The notes beneath the pieces were generated by a model. It was not told where the DNA came from, made no database searches, and saw only the letters and a list, made by a program, of their open reading frames with translations. Source: Crenobacter intestini (lineage in GTDB: Bacteria > Pseudomonadota > Gammaproteobacteria > Burkholderiales > Chromobacteriaceae). Taken from it: DNA of 64,000 nucleotides. Numbering within the stretch: position 1 is the first letter of the stretch; each line of letters begins with the position of its first letter. A program made the position numbers and the translations under genes. The stretch lies in NCBI RefSeq assembly GCF_004919095.1, contig NZ_STGJ01000006.1, forward strand, positions 1 through 64,000, read 5' to 3'. Shown here in pieces: positions 1 through 11,662 of the stretch.

Positions 1-312
1 AAAGAGCAGTGACGTTTCGCGTTGTGTGCGTTGCGTCGAGGTGGCGAACTATACGTTTGCGGCCCGCCTCCGTCAACACCCGGCCGCACGAAAACCGCAA
101 CAAAATCGTCATGCCAATGATTTCATTCAATATTTCCTCACCACCGTCCCGGCCACGCAGGCGAACATGGGATTTACCTGCCTGCGAACACCGCATCTAG
201 CTGCCAGACAGCGGCAAATCCACCTTCCGAAATCTTTATAAGGAAGGGCAGCCCTCCGGATACCCCCAAAATGGCAACCAGCAGAAAGTATCGATTTATT
301 TCCGGAAAAGGC
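1..312. other. Gene-free stretch upstream of the first tRNA cluster
   Basis: No protein with recognisable composition or motifs is readable on either strand. The short open frames here have no ribosome-binding site and no family signature. The first bases may be the 3' flank of a gene lying outside the window. Nothing is assigned. Confidence 0.5.
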
Positions 313-340
313 TTGCATTTTAAAATCTCTCGAATATAAT
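313..340 (+). promoter_or_regulatory. Promoter of the Asn-Asp-Thr tRNA cluster
   Basis: A -35 box TTGCAT (313-318) and a perfect -10 box TATAAT (335-340) are separated by 16 bases. Transcription would start near 347, about five bases before the mature tRNA-Asn, as expected for a strong stable-RNA promoter. Confidence 0.8.
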
Positions 341-351
341 CGCACACCTAT

Positions 352-427
352 TCCCTGATAGCTCAGTTGGTAGAGCGACGGACTGTTAATCCGCAGGTCG
401 CAGGTTCGAGCCCTGCTCGGGGAGCCA
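352..427 (+). tRNA. tRNA-Asn (GTT)
   Basis: A 76-base cloverleaf with anticodon GTT in the loop CTGTTAA. The acceptor stem TCCCTGA pairs with TCGGGGA. The T-arm GTTCGAG and a genome-encoded CCA end are present. It is the first of three tRNAs transcribed together. Confidence 0.97.
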
Positions 428-428
428 T

Positions 429-505
429 GGAGTGGTAGTTCAGTTGGTTAGAATACCGGCCTGTCACGCCGGGGGTCGCGGGTTCGAGTCCCGTCCACTC
501 CGCCA
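429..505 (+). tRNA. tRNA-Asp (GTC)
   Basis: A 77-base cloverleaf with anticodon GTC in the loop CTGTCAC. The acceptor stem GGAGTGG pairs with CCACTCC, and CCA is encoded. It lies one base after tRNA-Asn, so the cluster is processed from one transcript. Confidence 0.97.
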
Positions 506-512
506 AAGTTTG

Positions 513-587
<75 letters not shown>

Positions 588-590
588 GAT

Positions 591-622
591 AAACAGCCGG
601 ATGCATTGCATCCGGCTGTTTT
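591..622 (+). terminator. Intrinsic terminator of tRNA cluster
   Basis: A near-perfect inverted repeat (AACAGCCGGATGCA / TGCATCCGGCTGTT) ends in a short T run, four bases after tRNA-Thr. Confidence 0.85.
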
Positions 623-646
623 CATTTGCGCGGCGCTAAAAAAGCC

Positions 647-1036
647 TCACGCCCAGAATATCCGCAACATCCGCTCCAGTTCGAACCCCAATACCAGCAA
701 CCAGGCGAGCATGGCGACCCCCACCCCGGCGGCGGCGATGTCCTTGATGATCTTGATCTTCTCGTTGTGACGGGTCTCGACGAAGTCGCACAGCGCCTCG
801 ATCGCGCTGTTCATGATCTCGGCGACGATCACGAGGCCGGTCACCACGATGATCAGCAATGAGTCAACCCAGTCGCGGGCGTACAGCGCGAAGCCCAACA
901 CCCCCAGCGAAAACAGCAGCTTCCACGCGACACTGAAGTCGTACAGCACCGCGTAGCGCAGGCCGGAAAGGATGGTGCGCAACTTGCGCAGCGGGTGATA
1001 CCCCGGCTCGCCGGTCCCCAGGAACTTGTGTCGCAT
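647..1036 (-). CDS. dgkA: Diacylglycerol kinase (DgkA family)
   Basis: A 129-residue integral membrane lipid kinase that phosphorylates diacylglycerol to phosphatidate, recycling lipid headgroup by-products. It shows the family signature EIMNSAIEALCD (about residues 73-84), whose two glutamates (E73, E80) match the catalytic and metal-binding residues of E. coli DgkA, followed by KDIAAAGV. Three hydrophobic helices span about 36-52, 58-78 and 100-120. The frame stays open further upstream, but the ATG at 1036 follows an AAGG and begins the conserved part. It lies alone, convergent with the tRNA cluster. Confidence 0.9.
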   Translation of the reverse strand: MRHKFLGTGEPGYHPLRKLRTILSGLRYAVLYDFSVAWKLLFSLGVLGFALYARDWVDSLLIIVVTGLVIVAEIMNSAIEALCDFVETRHNEKIKIIKDIAAAGVGVAMLAWLLVLGFELERMLRIFWA

Positions 1037-1154
1037 CGTGCCTTGATGTATTTGATCCCGCGTTGCGGGCGGCCCAGCAGCGCTGCCCGCCCCAAGAATG
1101 CGACACCCCGGCCGTGCAGGGGCGCCTGCCTTACTTCCCGTCCGGCGGCCCGGC

Positions 1155-2789
1155 TCAATCCGCCACTGCGGGCGCGATGCCGAGCATGTCGCAGGCGAGC
1201 GCCTCGGCGACCTTGATGCCGTCGACGCCGGCAGAAAGGATGCCTCCCGCGTAGCCGGCACCCTCGCCCGCCGGATACAGGCCCTTGACGTTCAGGCTCT
1301 GCAAGCTGGCGTCGCGCTTGATGCGCAAGGGGCTGGAGGTGCGGGTCTCGACGCCGGTGAGCACCGCGTCAGCCATGTCGTAACCGCGGATCTTCTTGGC
1401 GAAGGCCGGGATCGCCTCGCGCATCGCCTCGATCGCGAACGCGGGCAAAGCGCCGGACAGGTCGGTCGGGGTCACCCCCGGCTGGTACGACGGCACCACC
1501 GAGCCCAGCTTGGTCGACGCGCGACCCGAGAGGAAGTCGCCGACCAGCTGCGCCGGCGCGTTGTAGCTGCGTCCGCCCAGCTCGTACGCGCGAGATTCGA
1601 GCTCGCGCTGCAGGCGCACGCCGGCCATCGGGTCGTCGCCCGGCATGTCTTCGGGGTTGATGTTGACCACCAGCCCCGCGTTGGCGTTGCGCTCGGCACG
1701 CGAGTACTGGCTCATGCCGTTGGTGACGACGCGGCCGGGTTCGCTGGTTGCGGCGACCACCTGCCCGCCCGGGCACATGCAGAAGCTGTACACCGCGCGG
1801 CCGTTGCTCGCCTGGTGCACCAGCTTGTAGTCGGCGGCCCCCAGGAGCGGGTGGCCGGCATGCGGCCCCCAGCGCACTTCGTCGATCAGCTTTTGCGGGT
1901 GTTCGATGCGGAAGCCCACCGCGAAGGGCTTGCGCTCCATATACACGCCGCGACCGTGCAGCACCTCGAAGGTGTCGCGCGCGCTGTGCCCCAGCGCGAG
2001 GATCACATGGCGCGAGGCGAGCGTCTCGCCGCCTTCCAGCACCACGCCGCTGATCGCCTGCCGGCCGTCGCCCGCGTCCTCGAGCAGCACGTCGGCGACC
2101 TTGGATTCAAAACGGATCTCGCCGCCCAGGCGCTCGATCTCGGCGCGCATCTTCTCGACCATGCTGACCAGGCGGAAGGTGCCGATATGCGGGCGGCCGA
2201 CAAAGAGGATTTCCTCGGGCGCGCCGGCCTTGACGAACTCCTCGAGCACCTTGCGGCCCAGGTGGCGCGGGTCCTTGATCTGGCTGTAGAGCTTGCCGTC
2301 GGAGAAGGTGCCAGCGCCGCCCTCGCCGAACTGCACGTTCGACTCGGGGTTAAGCTCATTGTTGCGCCACAGCTTCCAGGTGTCCTTGGTGCGCTCGCGC
2401 ACCTTCTTGCCGCGTTCGAGCACGATGGGGCGAAAGCCCATCTGCGCGAGCACCAGTGCGGCGAGGATGCCGCACGGGCCGAAACCGACCACCAGCGGGC
2501 GCTCGGCAAGGTCTTGAGGCGCCGCGCCGACGAAGTGGTACGCCATGTCGGGCGTCGCCTGCACATGCGCGTCGCGCGCAAAGCGCGCGAGCAGCTTCGC
2601 CTCGTTCTTCACTTCGGCGTCGACGATATAGGTGAGCGCCATCACCTTGCGGCGCGCGTCGAAGCTGCGCTTGTAAACGGTAAAGGAGACGAGCTCGGCG
2701 TCAGGCACACCAAGCTTGCCGACGATCGCTGCGCGCAGCGCGTCGTCGGCGTGATCGAGCGGCAGCTTGATCTCGGACAATCGCAACAT
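1155..2789 (-). CDS. FAD-dependent dehydrogenase-like protein (COG2509)
   Basis: A 544-residue predicted cytosolic flavoprotein. After an N-terminal domain of about 95 residues comes a Rossmann dinucleotide fold with GFGPCG (102-107) and, about 20 residues on, the LERG acidic end of the second strand that binds the FAD ribose. The C-terminal part has YPAGEGAGYAGGI, the second FAD-contact motif. This matches the uncharacterised NAD(P)/FAD oxidoreductases of COG2509, whose substrate is not known. It starts at an ATG and stands as a single leftward gene between DUF2062 and dgkA. No specific reaction can be assigned. Confidence 0.85.
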   Translation of the reverse strand: MLRLSEIKLPLDHADDALRAAIVGKLGVPDAELVSFTVYKRSFDARRKVMALTYIVDAEVKNEAKLLARFARDAHVQATPDMAYHFVGAAPQDLAERPLVVGFGPCGILAALVLAQMGFRPIVLERGKKVRERTKDTWKLWRNNELNPESNVQFGEGGAGTFSDGKLYSQIKDPRHLGRKVLEEFVKAGAPEEILFVGRPHIGTFRLVSMVEKMRAEIERLGGEIRFESKVADVLLEDAGDGRQAISGVVLEGGETLASRHVILALGHSARDTFEVLHGRGVYMERKPFAVGFRIEHPQKLIDEVRWGPHAGHPLLGAADYKLVHQASNGRAVYSFCMCPGGQVVAATSEPGRVVTNGMSQYSRAERNANAGLVVNINPEDMPGDDPMAGVRLQRELESRAYELGGRSYNAPAQLVGDFLSGRASTKLGSVVPSYQPGVTPTDLSGALPAFAIEAMREAIPAFAKKIRGYDMADAVLTGVETRTSSPLRIKRDASLQSLNVKGLYPAGEGAGYAGGILSAGVDGIKVAEALACDMLGIAPAVAD

Positions 2790-2883
2790 GGGGGTCAGGC
2801 ATCCTCAGCCCTGCCCGGCGGGCAAGGCATGCAAAATCAACAAGGTGCGCATTGTAGAAGACGCGCCGCGCCGAAGATAGGGG

Positions 2884-3402
2884 CTAAGCGCCAGCGGCGC
2901 GCGCACGGCGCCGGCTTCGGCGTCGCCACGCCCAGGCGGAACTCGCCCGCCACAGCCCGTTGACGCCGAAGTAAACCAGCGGCGAAACGGTGAACGCGAA
3001 GAGCACGAGGCCGACCAGCAGCGGCTTGCCGACACCGGTCAGGTCGGCGAGCAGGCTTGAGTGATCCGCCGGCGGCGCCCCGGAGCCGCCCAGCAACCAC
3101 TGCCCGACCCGGTAGGCGAGCCAGTACACCGGCGCGAAGGTCACCGGGTTGGTCACCAGCGTGGAGAGCGCGGCGGCGGCGACGTTGGCGCGCAGCAGAA
3201 TGGACACCGCGACGGCGAACAGGATCTGCGCGAACGGGGTGAGCAGGCCGAAGAACACGCCGACGGCCATCCCCAGCGCGACGCCGCGCCGGCTCAGGTA
3301 CCACAATTCGTCGCGGCCGAGAAAGGGCGCGAGCCACCTGAGCGACCTGTTCTCGCGCACGGTCTTCGCGTCCGGCAACCAGCGGCGCAGCGTCTTTTTC
3401 AC
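2884..3402 (-). CDS. DUF2062 membrane protein
   Basis: A 172-residue protein with the DUF2062 pattern: a basic amphipathic N-terminus, then GVALGMAVGVFFGLLTP, a short loop, ANVAAAALSTLVTNPVT and a C-terminal membrane helix (about 130-155). The family is a small inner-membrane protein of unknown function, sometimes fused to glycosyltransferases. The start is GTG at 3402 with GAGG about six bases upstream. A 12-base palindrome (ATTGAACTCAAT, 3417-3428) lies just upstream and could be an operator. Confidence 0.85.
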   Translation of the reverse strand: MKKTLRRWLPDAKTVRENRSLRWLAPFLGRDELWYLSRRGVALGMAVGVFFGLLTPFAQILFAVAVSILLRANVAAAALSTLVTNPVTFAPVYWLAYRVGQWLLGGSGAPPADHSSLLADLTGVGKPLLVGLVLFAFTVSPLVYFGVNGLWRASSAWAWRRRSRRRARAAGA

Positions 3403-3480
3403 GTTCAGCCTCGTTAAATTGAACTCAATACAATCTTAGCGCGCCGCATACAAGGCGGGCTATCAAAAGCCGGTCGCCTC

Positions 3481-4326
3481 CTAGCCTTTGCCGGGCAGCG
3501 TGGCAAATGCCGCGCAAGGGTCTTCGCGCGGTGCGGCCGGCACGGTCACCGTCACGTCGAACGGCACGTCGGCGTGACCGGCTTCGACAAAGCCGACCAC
3601 GCGCGGTTCCACCTTGCCGCGCCACCAGCGCGGCACGCCCAGGTCCTGGCGGACATGGCCGTTGCCGGCGATCAGCACCGCGCCGCTTCGCGCGTGCCGC
3701 AGCAACGCGTCGGCCATCATGATGTCGCGGGACAGCTGCATCGGCAGCATCGCGTCGACCGCACGCGCGGGCAGCTTGTTGCAGTGGCCTGCCTCGATCG
3801 CGCGGCGCTGGCCTGCCAACAGGTCCGCCGGCGCAGCGTCGGGCCGGTAGCGCGCAAGCGTCGCCGTGTCGAAAAGCGCCGGGTAGCCGCCTTGACGCAG
3901 CGCACCCATTTCGCCGCGGCCGATGCCGGCGCCGACAATCGGCAGGTCGTAGTCGAGCGCCAGTTGCAGCAGCGGCCGGTATAGCGGCCAGTCCCACCCT
4001 TCGCGACCCGTGCGTTCGATCAGACAGCCTGCGTCGCGGGCGCACGCGGCGCGGGCCGCGGCAAGCACGCCGTCGCGCGCCGCCTCGAACTGCTCGAACA
4101 CCAGCGCCGGACGCCAGCCTGCGGCCAGCGCACCCGCGAGCCAGCGCGCGCGCAGCGCGTGGCCGGTCGCGTTGTCGTGCACCTCGCCCAGCAGCACCAC
4201 GGCGTCGCCCTGCATGGCGGCGGCGACACCCGCCGGCGCGCCGGAACCCTCCGCCGCGGACAGATTTGCCACAAGCGCGAGCGCCAGCGCTCCCCTCCTC
4301 CACCTTCCTTGTTGCGTGCCAGCCAT
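3481..4326 (-). CDS. ChaN-like exported protein (haem-binding Tiki superfamily)
   Basis: A 281-residue protein of the ChaN family, which is linked to iron/haem handling in other bacteria. It shows the diagnostic VVLLGEVHDN (about 43-52) and the C-terminal IAGNGHVRQDLGVP typical of the fold. A basic N-terminus and hydrophobic segment (residues 10-25) look like a signal peptide. Many ChaN proteins are lipoproteins, but I see no lipobox cysteine here. The ATG at 4326 is preferred because the upstream in-frame extension has no signal-peptide logic. It is divergent from the PhaM-like gene. Confidence 0.8.
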   Translation of the reverse strand: MAGTQQGRWRRGALALALVANLSAAEGSGAPAGVAAAMQGDAVVLLGEVHDNATGHALRARWLAGALAAGWRPALVFEQFEAARDGVLAAARAACARDAGCLIERTGREGWDWPLYRPLLQLALDYDLPIVGAGIGRGEMGALRQGGYPALFDTATLARYRPDAAPADLLAGQRRAIEAGHCNKLPARAVDAMLPMQLSRDIMMADALLRHARSGAVLIAGNGHVRQDLGVPRWWRGKVEPRVVGFVEAGHADVPFDVTVTVPAAPREDPCAAFATLPGKG

Positions 4327-4384
4327 CGCGTCCGTTACGCTCCTTGCATGTATTGGGCGGCCAGGCCGCCGGAAAGGGTGAACC

Positions 4385-4630
4385 ATGAGTCAGGAATTCA
4401 ACCCGGCCGATCCCTTCGCGCTGCTCCGCCAGTTCTGGCAGACAGCCGCGCCGTCGACCCCGCCGGCCTTCCTGCCGCCCTTGTCGGCCGAAGAGATCGA
4501 ACGCAAGCTCGCCGAGCTTCGCGTGATCGAGAACTGGATGGCGATGAACATGGGCATGCTCGCGATGCAGATCAAGACCCTCGAGATGCAGAAAGCCGCG
4601 CTTGACGCGCTGGCCAAGCCCGACAAGTAG
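4385..4630 (+). CDS. PhaM-like polyhydroxyalkanoate granule regulatory protein
   Basis: An 81-residue protein whose second half (EEIERKLAELRVIENWM..., about 38-75) matches the conserved helix of PhaM-family proteins, which in Ralstonia tether PHA granules to DNA and activate PHA synthase. The long basic C-terminal DNA-binding tail of Ralstonia PhaM is missing; only PDK follows the helix. An AAGGGTG lies just before the ATG. It is either a minimal PhaM or a member keeping only the synthase-binding helix. No pha genes lie nearby. Confidence 0.65.
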   Translation: MSQEFNPADPFALLRQFWQTAAPSTPPAFLPPLSAEEIERKLAELRVIENWMAMNMGMLAMQIKTLEMQKAALDALAKPDK

Positions 4631-4683
4631 CCAGCCCAAGCACGCCGTCATCGTCCGATTGTAGCGCCGCGCGCGCCATTGGT

Positions 4684-4708
4684 GCGCCAGCCGGCAAGCC
4701 GCTAGAAT
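4684..4708 (+). promoter_or_regulatory. Predicted dnaE promoter
   Basis: A -10 box TAGAAT (4703-4708) has a TTG-type -35 about 18 bases upstream. The usual start distance would put +1 at or next to the dnaE ATG at 4715, and no Shine-Dalgarno sequence lies between. This suggests a leaderless or nearly leaderless mRNA, by inference only. Confidence 0.45.
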
Positions 4709-4714
4709 GCGCGG

Positions 4715-8158
<3,444 letters not shown>

Positions 8159-8159
8159 G

Positions 8160-8372
8160 TCAGATCGGCAAATGGGGCGTCAGCGCGTTGATCGCGCCGA
8201 TCGCCCGCCTGAAACGCGCGTGCGCGCGGGAGACGGTCGACACCGACAGGTCCATCTGGCGGGCGGCGCCGCTGCAAGTCATGCCGTCGATCTCGATCAG
8301 CCACACCGCCTCGCGCGAGCGCTTCTTGAGGCCGATCAGGTCGGCGACCTGGTTGAAGATATCAAGACGCAT
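8160..8372 (-). CDS. Small helix-turn-helix protein
   Basis: A 70-residue protein. Residues about 18-55 read as a helix-turn-helix (REAVWLIEIDGM then CSGAARQMDLSVSTVSRA), resembling the DNA-binding segments of KorA/TrfB-like or sigma-region-4-like small regulators. I cannot place it in a named family. The ATG at 8372 is preceded by GGAGGGC, a convincing ribosome-binding site. It converges on dnaE, its stop lying two bases after the dnaE stop. Targets are unknown. Confidence 0.6.
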   Translation of the reverse strand: MRLDIFNQVADLIGLKKRSREAVWLIEIDGMTCSGAARQMDLSVSTVSRAHARFRRAIGAINALTPHLPI

Positions 8373-8477
8373 CGGATGCCCTCCTTGACGGTCGGCGTAC
8401 GCCGGCTTTTTCCAGCATAGAGGCTTGCAGTATTCGTGCAAAGGTCGACGCTGCCGACCCCAAACCAAGGAGTGCCC

Positions 8478-9398
8478 ATGATCATCGTCCACCACCCGCA
8501 GGAAGGCGCACGCTATATCGTCGCGCTGGCGGCCGCGTTGCCTGGCGAACACGTGATCGCCGCCGACGACGCGCCCGACGGCAGCGACGCCTATTTCGTC
8601 TGCTGGCAGCCGCCGGCCGGCTTCTTCAAGCGTTTTGCCGCGCCACGCGCGGTGTTCGTGCTCGGCGCCGGCGTCAACCACCTACTCGCGCGCAACGACC
8701 TGCCTCCCCACGTACCGCTGATCCGCCTGACCGACGCCGGCATGGCTAGCCAGATGATCGAGTACGCACGCTACGGCGTGCTCGCCTGGCAGCGTGACTT
8801 CGACCGCTACCGTGCGCAGCAGGCCGAACAACGCTGGCAGGTACTGCCGGCCGTCGCCCGCAGCGAGGTACGCGTCGGCGTGCTGGGCCTGGGCGAGATG
8901 GGCGGCCATGTCGCGGCGGCGCTCGCCGCCGACGGCTACCGCGTCAGCGGCCTCGCACGCACCGCGCGAGATATCCACGGCGTGCGCTGCCTGTCGGGCG
9001 CAGGCGCGCTGGAGGCACTGCTGGGGGGCAGCGACGTCGTCGTCAACCTGCTGCCGGCCACCGCCGAGACCCGCCACCTGTTAAACGAACGCACACTCGC
9101 CCGCCTGCCGCGCGGCGCCGCGCTGGTACACGCCGGGCGCGGCAGCCAGCTTGACGAAGACGCGCTGCTCGCCGCGCTGGAGAGCGGGCAACTGCGCTTC
9201 GCGCTGCTTGACGTGTTCGCCGACGAGCCGCTGCCGGCGGGGCACCCGCTGTGGACGCACCCGAGGGTTACGGTCACCCCGCATGTCGCCGCGCAGACAA
9301 TGCCGGCCGACGCGGCGGCACAGATCGCCAGCAAGCTGCGACAACTGGCGCGGGACGAGCCGGTGGCGGGCCTCGTCGAGCGCACGCGCGGCTACTGA
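8478..9398 (+). CDS. ghrA: Glyoxylate/hydroxypyruvate reductase A
   Basis: A 306-residue NAD(P)-dependent 2-hydroxyacid dehydrogenase that reduces glyoxylate or hydroxypyruvate. The Rossmann motif GVLGLGEMG sits at about 134-142. The catalytic set is in place: Arg221 (HAGRG), Glu250 (FADEPL) and His269 (TPHV). Sequence and length match the GhrA branch. The ATG at 8478 follows AAGGAG with about five bases spacing. The bidirectional terminator at 9408-9445 ends it. The exact substrate within this broad family is inferred. Confidence 0.87.
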   Translation: MIIVHHPQEGARYIVALAAALPGEHVIAADDAPDGSDAYFVCWQPPAGFFKRFAAPRAVFVLGAGVNHLLARNDLPPHVPLIRLTDAGMASQMIEYARYGVLAWQRDFDRYRAQQAEQRWQVLPAVARSEVRVGVLGLGEMGGHVAAALAADGYRVSGLARTARDIHGVRCLSGAGALEALLGGSDVVVNLLPATAETRHLLNERTLARLPRGAALVHAGRGSQLDEDALLAALESGQLRFALLDVFADEPLPAGHPLWTHPRVTVTPHVAAQTMPADAAAQIASKLRQLARDEPVAGLVERTRGY

Positions 9399-9407
9399 GC
9401 GCACAGC

Positions 9408-9445
9408 AAAAAGGCGACGGCACCCGAAGGTGCCGTCGCCTTTTT
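9408..9445. terminator. Bidirectional terminator between ghrA and infA
   Basis: A perfect 14-bp stem (AAGGCGACGGCACC / GGTGCCGTCGCCTT) with a short CGAA loop. It is flanked by A5 on the left and T5 on the right, so it can end both ghrA (plus) and infA (minus). Confidence 0.9.
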
Positions 9446-9458
9446 GGATCGCCTGCGC

Positions 9459-9713
9459 TTAGCGGCGGTGCTGCGGCGGCGGGCCGCTACGCTCTTCCTT
9501 GTGACGGAAGCTGATGCGCGCCTTGGTCAGGTCATACGGCGACATCTCGACGGTCACCTTGTCGCCTTCCAGGATGCGGATGCGGAATTTGCGCATCTTG
9601 CCCGACGCGTAAGCGACGACTTCAACGCCGTTCTCCAGACGCACCTTGAAGCGCGTATCCGGCATGACGTCGACGACGACGCCCTGCAGTTCCAACAGTT
9701 CTTCTTTAGCCAT
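9459..9713 (-). CDS. infA: Translation initiation factor IF-1, long C-terminal form
   Basis: An 84-residue S1/OB-fold protein that binds the 30S A site during initiation. It carries the IF-1 core [13 protein letters not shown]..., [36 protein letters not shown], then a 12-residue extension rich in proline and charge ([14 protein letters not shown]). Standard IF-1 is about 72 residues, so this resembles the second, longer copy seen in many betaproteobacteria. The ATG at 9713 has GGAGAAGG upstream. It is monocistronic, with about 300 bases of leader and spacer before it. Confidence 0.93.
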   Translation of the reverse strand: MAKEELLELQGVVVDVMPDTRFKVRLENGVEVVAYASGKMRKFRIRILEGDKVTVEMSPYDLTKARISFRHKEERSGPPPQHRR

Positions 9714-10012
9714 AAAACCTTCTCCGATTGCCCGCGTCGCGTGGCGGCGGGCGTCTTCTATCGATTGATGCGTGGTCTGCCCCCTCATTGACCGTCCCCC
9801 GCAGCCGCAAGGCTGACGGAAGCTGCCTGGCGGCAGGGTCGTGGCGGGAAACGAGGCAAAACGAGGCGGGCGGGACCCGGCGAAACCGGTTGCAGACGCG
9901 CTCAGCCAACGGGCAGCACAGCTTTTCCTGCGCGGAGTATACCGCAAGTGACGTGAAATGGTTTGCACCATCGCGCCACCTGCCGCGACGAAACGGCAGA
10001 TTATGCCACAGT
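9714..10012. other. Spacer upstream of infA
   Basis: About 300 bases between the CHAD gene and infA, both leftward. I find no coding signal. A TATACT at about 9936-9941 (minus strand) could be an infA -10 box but lacks a good -35. A transcript from there would have a GC-rich leader of about 220 bases. No recognised cis element is visible. Confidence 0.4.
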
Positions 10013-10741
10013 TTAGCGCAGCCGTGCGGCGGCCCGCCGCGCATCGGCGAACGCCTCGGCAGCCAGCGCCCCGACCTTTACGCGCGCGCCGGCGAGCGCC
10101 CCGCCCTCCTTGGCGAGAAACGCATCCAAAGCGGCCAGGTCCCGCCACTGGCCGAGCAAGCCCTGCAGGCGCCGGCAACGGCGGGTCCTGTCCGCGGCCT
10201 TGGCCGGCAGGACGGCCGCGAACAGTTCGCCGTAAAAGCGGCAACGCTTGAGCGCGATGCGCAGCGCGTGCCAGCGCGCCTCGCCGCCCTTGCGCCTTGC
10301 GCGCCGCCGCATCGCGAGCACGGCCCGCCAGAGCTGCTTGGCGTGCTGGCGCACGCGTCGCCCAGACACGCGCTCGGCTGACAGCAGCGCGAACGCACCC
10401 CCAGCCGCGGCAAGCGCCGCAAGACGCGTGGCAAGCGCCACCCGCAAGGCTGCCAGCGCTGGTGCGTAGCGCAGGGCAAGCGCCTCCCCCTGCCCGCCCA
10501 ACAACCGGCTCGCGAGCGCGAGCATCACCTCGAGTTCACGCGCGGTGGTGCTGTCACGGTAGGCGCGGCCCAGTTCAGCACGCAAGACGCGGGCGTGCCT
10601 TGACGGCACGGCCGCGAGCAGCACGCGCACGATGCGCAGCACCTCGTGCACCGCGTCCGGGTGGGCCGGGTGCGCCGGGTCCGCCAGCGCCAAACGCGCC
10701 GCCGCCCAGCGTTTGCAGAGCGCTTCAACCTGCAGGTGCAC
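10013..10741 (-). CDS. CHAD domain protein
   Basis: A 242-residue, strongly basic, all-helical protein. It carries the CHAD pattern of conserved histidines and basic residues in two repeats: [13 protein letters not shown] early, and [18 protein letters not shown] in the second half. CHAD domains bind inorganic polyphosphate and often pair with CYTH triphosphatases; no CYTH gene is next to it. The frame opens upstream with an ATG inside the metQ terminator hairpin, so I prefer the GTG at 10741, which has GAGGG about four bases before it. Confidence 0.8.
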   Translation of the reverse strand: MHLQVEALCKRWAAARLALADPAHPAHPDAVHEVLRIVRVLLAAVPSRHARVLRAELGRAYRDSTTARELEVMLALASRLLGGQGEALALRYAPALAALRVALATRLAALAAAGGAFALLSAERVSGRRVRQHAKQLWRAVLAMRRRARRKGGEARWHALRIALKRCRFYGELFAAVLPAKAADRTRRCRRLQGLLGQWRDLAALDAFLAKEGGALAGARVKVGALAAEAFADARRAAARLR

Positions 10742-10756
10742 GGCACCCTCCCATAG

Positions 10757-10790
10757 ACAAAGGGGCGGCACGCCCGGCGTGCCGCCCCTC
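10757..10790 (-). terminator. Terminator after metQ
   Basis: A 12-bp perfect stem (GGGGCGGCACGC / GCGTGCCGCCCC, about 10761-10789) followed on the minus strand by TTTGTC. It lies 25 bases past the metQ stop. Confidence 0.75.
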
Positions 10791-10813
10791 AGCTTCAAGA
10801 CGCGTGGATCGTC

Positions 10814-11623
10814 TTACTTCCAGGTCTGCGGGTACTTGTAGCCGACGTACTTCTGCTTCGCCCAGTTCTTGAACTGGTCGGAATTGTAGGCGGCGATCAC
10901 GTCCTTGGCCCACGGCTTGTTCACGTCAGCACGCTTCATCGCGCCCCAGTTGACGTAGGCGTAGCTCTTCTCCTGGAACAGCGCCTCGGTCAGCTTGATG
11001 CCCGAGCTCGTCGCGTAGTTGCCGTTGATCACCGCGAAGTCCACGTCACCACGGGCACGCGGCAGCTGCGCAGCCTCAAGCTGGACGATCTTCACATTCT
11101 TCAGGTTTTCCGCGATGTCACGTTCGGACGCGGTCAGCGGGTTCACGCCCGGCTTGAGCTTGATCCAGCCAAGGTCGGCCATCATCACCAGCGCACGGGC
11201 GAAGTTGGACGGGTCGTTCGGCGCGGCCAGCGTGCTGCCCGGCTTCACGTCCTTCAGCGACTTGAGCTTACCCGGATAAACGCCCAAGGGCGCGGTCGGC
11301 ACCTGGAACGCCGGTGCGAGGTCGAGCTTGTGCTCCTTGGAGAAGTTGTCGAGGTAGGGCTTGTGCTGGAACACGTTCACGTCGAGCGAGCCTTCGGCCA
11401 GCGCAAGGTTCGGGCGCACGTAGTCGGTGAATTCGACCAGCTTCACCTGATAGCCCTGCTTTTCCAGGATCGGCTTGATCGAGAGCTTCACCATGTCGCC
11501 GAAGTCGCCGACGGTGGTGCCGATCACGATGGAGTTCTTGGCCGGGTCGGCGGCGAAGGCGGTGGCGGACAGGGCGACGCCGACAGCGGCAGCGGCGATG
11601 GACTTGAGCAGGGTTCTACGCAT
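10814..11623 (-). CDS. metQ: Methionine ABC transporter substrate-binding protein
   Basis: A 269-residue periplasmic binding protein of the NlpA/MetQ family that captures methionine for MetNI. It has a signal peptide (MRRTLLKSIAAAAVGVALS ATAFA), then the family core VIGTTVGDFGDMVK, LDVNVFQHKPYLDNF and DFAVINGNYA. Most MetQ proteins are lipoproteins; here the cleavage region AFA-AD has no cysteine, so it is probably soluble in the periplasm. It is the last gene of metN-metI-metQ, 39 bases after metI, with AAGGAG before the ATG. Confidence 0.93.
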   Translation of the reverse strand: MRRTLLKSIAAAAVGVALSATAFAADPAKNSIVIGTTVGDFGDMVKLSIKPILEKQGYQVKLVEFTDYVRPNLALAEGSLDVNVFQHKPYLDNFSKEHKLDLAPAFQVPTAPLGVYPGKLKSLKDVKPGSTLAAPNDPSNFARALVMMADLGWIKLKPGVNPLTASERDIAENLKNVKIVQLEAAQLPRARGDVDFAVINGNYATSSGIKLTEALFQEKSYAYVNWGAMKRADVNKPWAKDVIAAYNSDQFKNWAKQKYVGYKYPQTWK

Positions 11624-11662
11624 GGTTTTCTCCTTGTGGGTATTGCTTCTGGATGGGTAGGG

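Noticed and set aside
1098-2963. A 621-codon open frame opposite the COG2509 flavoprotein gene
   Set aside because: It shows low-complexity His/Arg/Ala composition expected of an antisense shadow, whereas the opposite strand encodes clear FAD-binding motifs.
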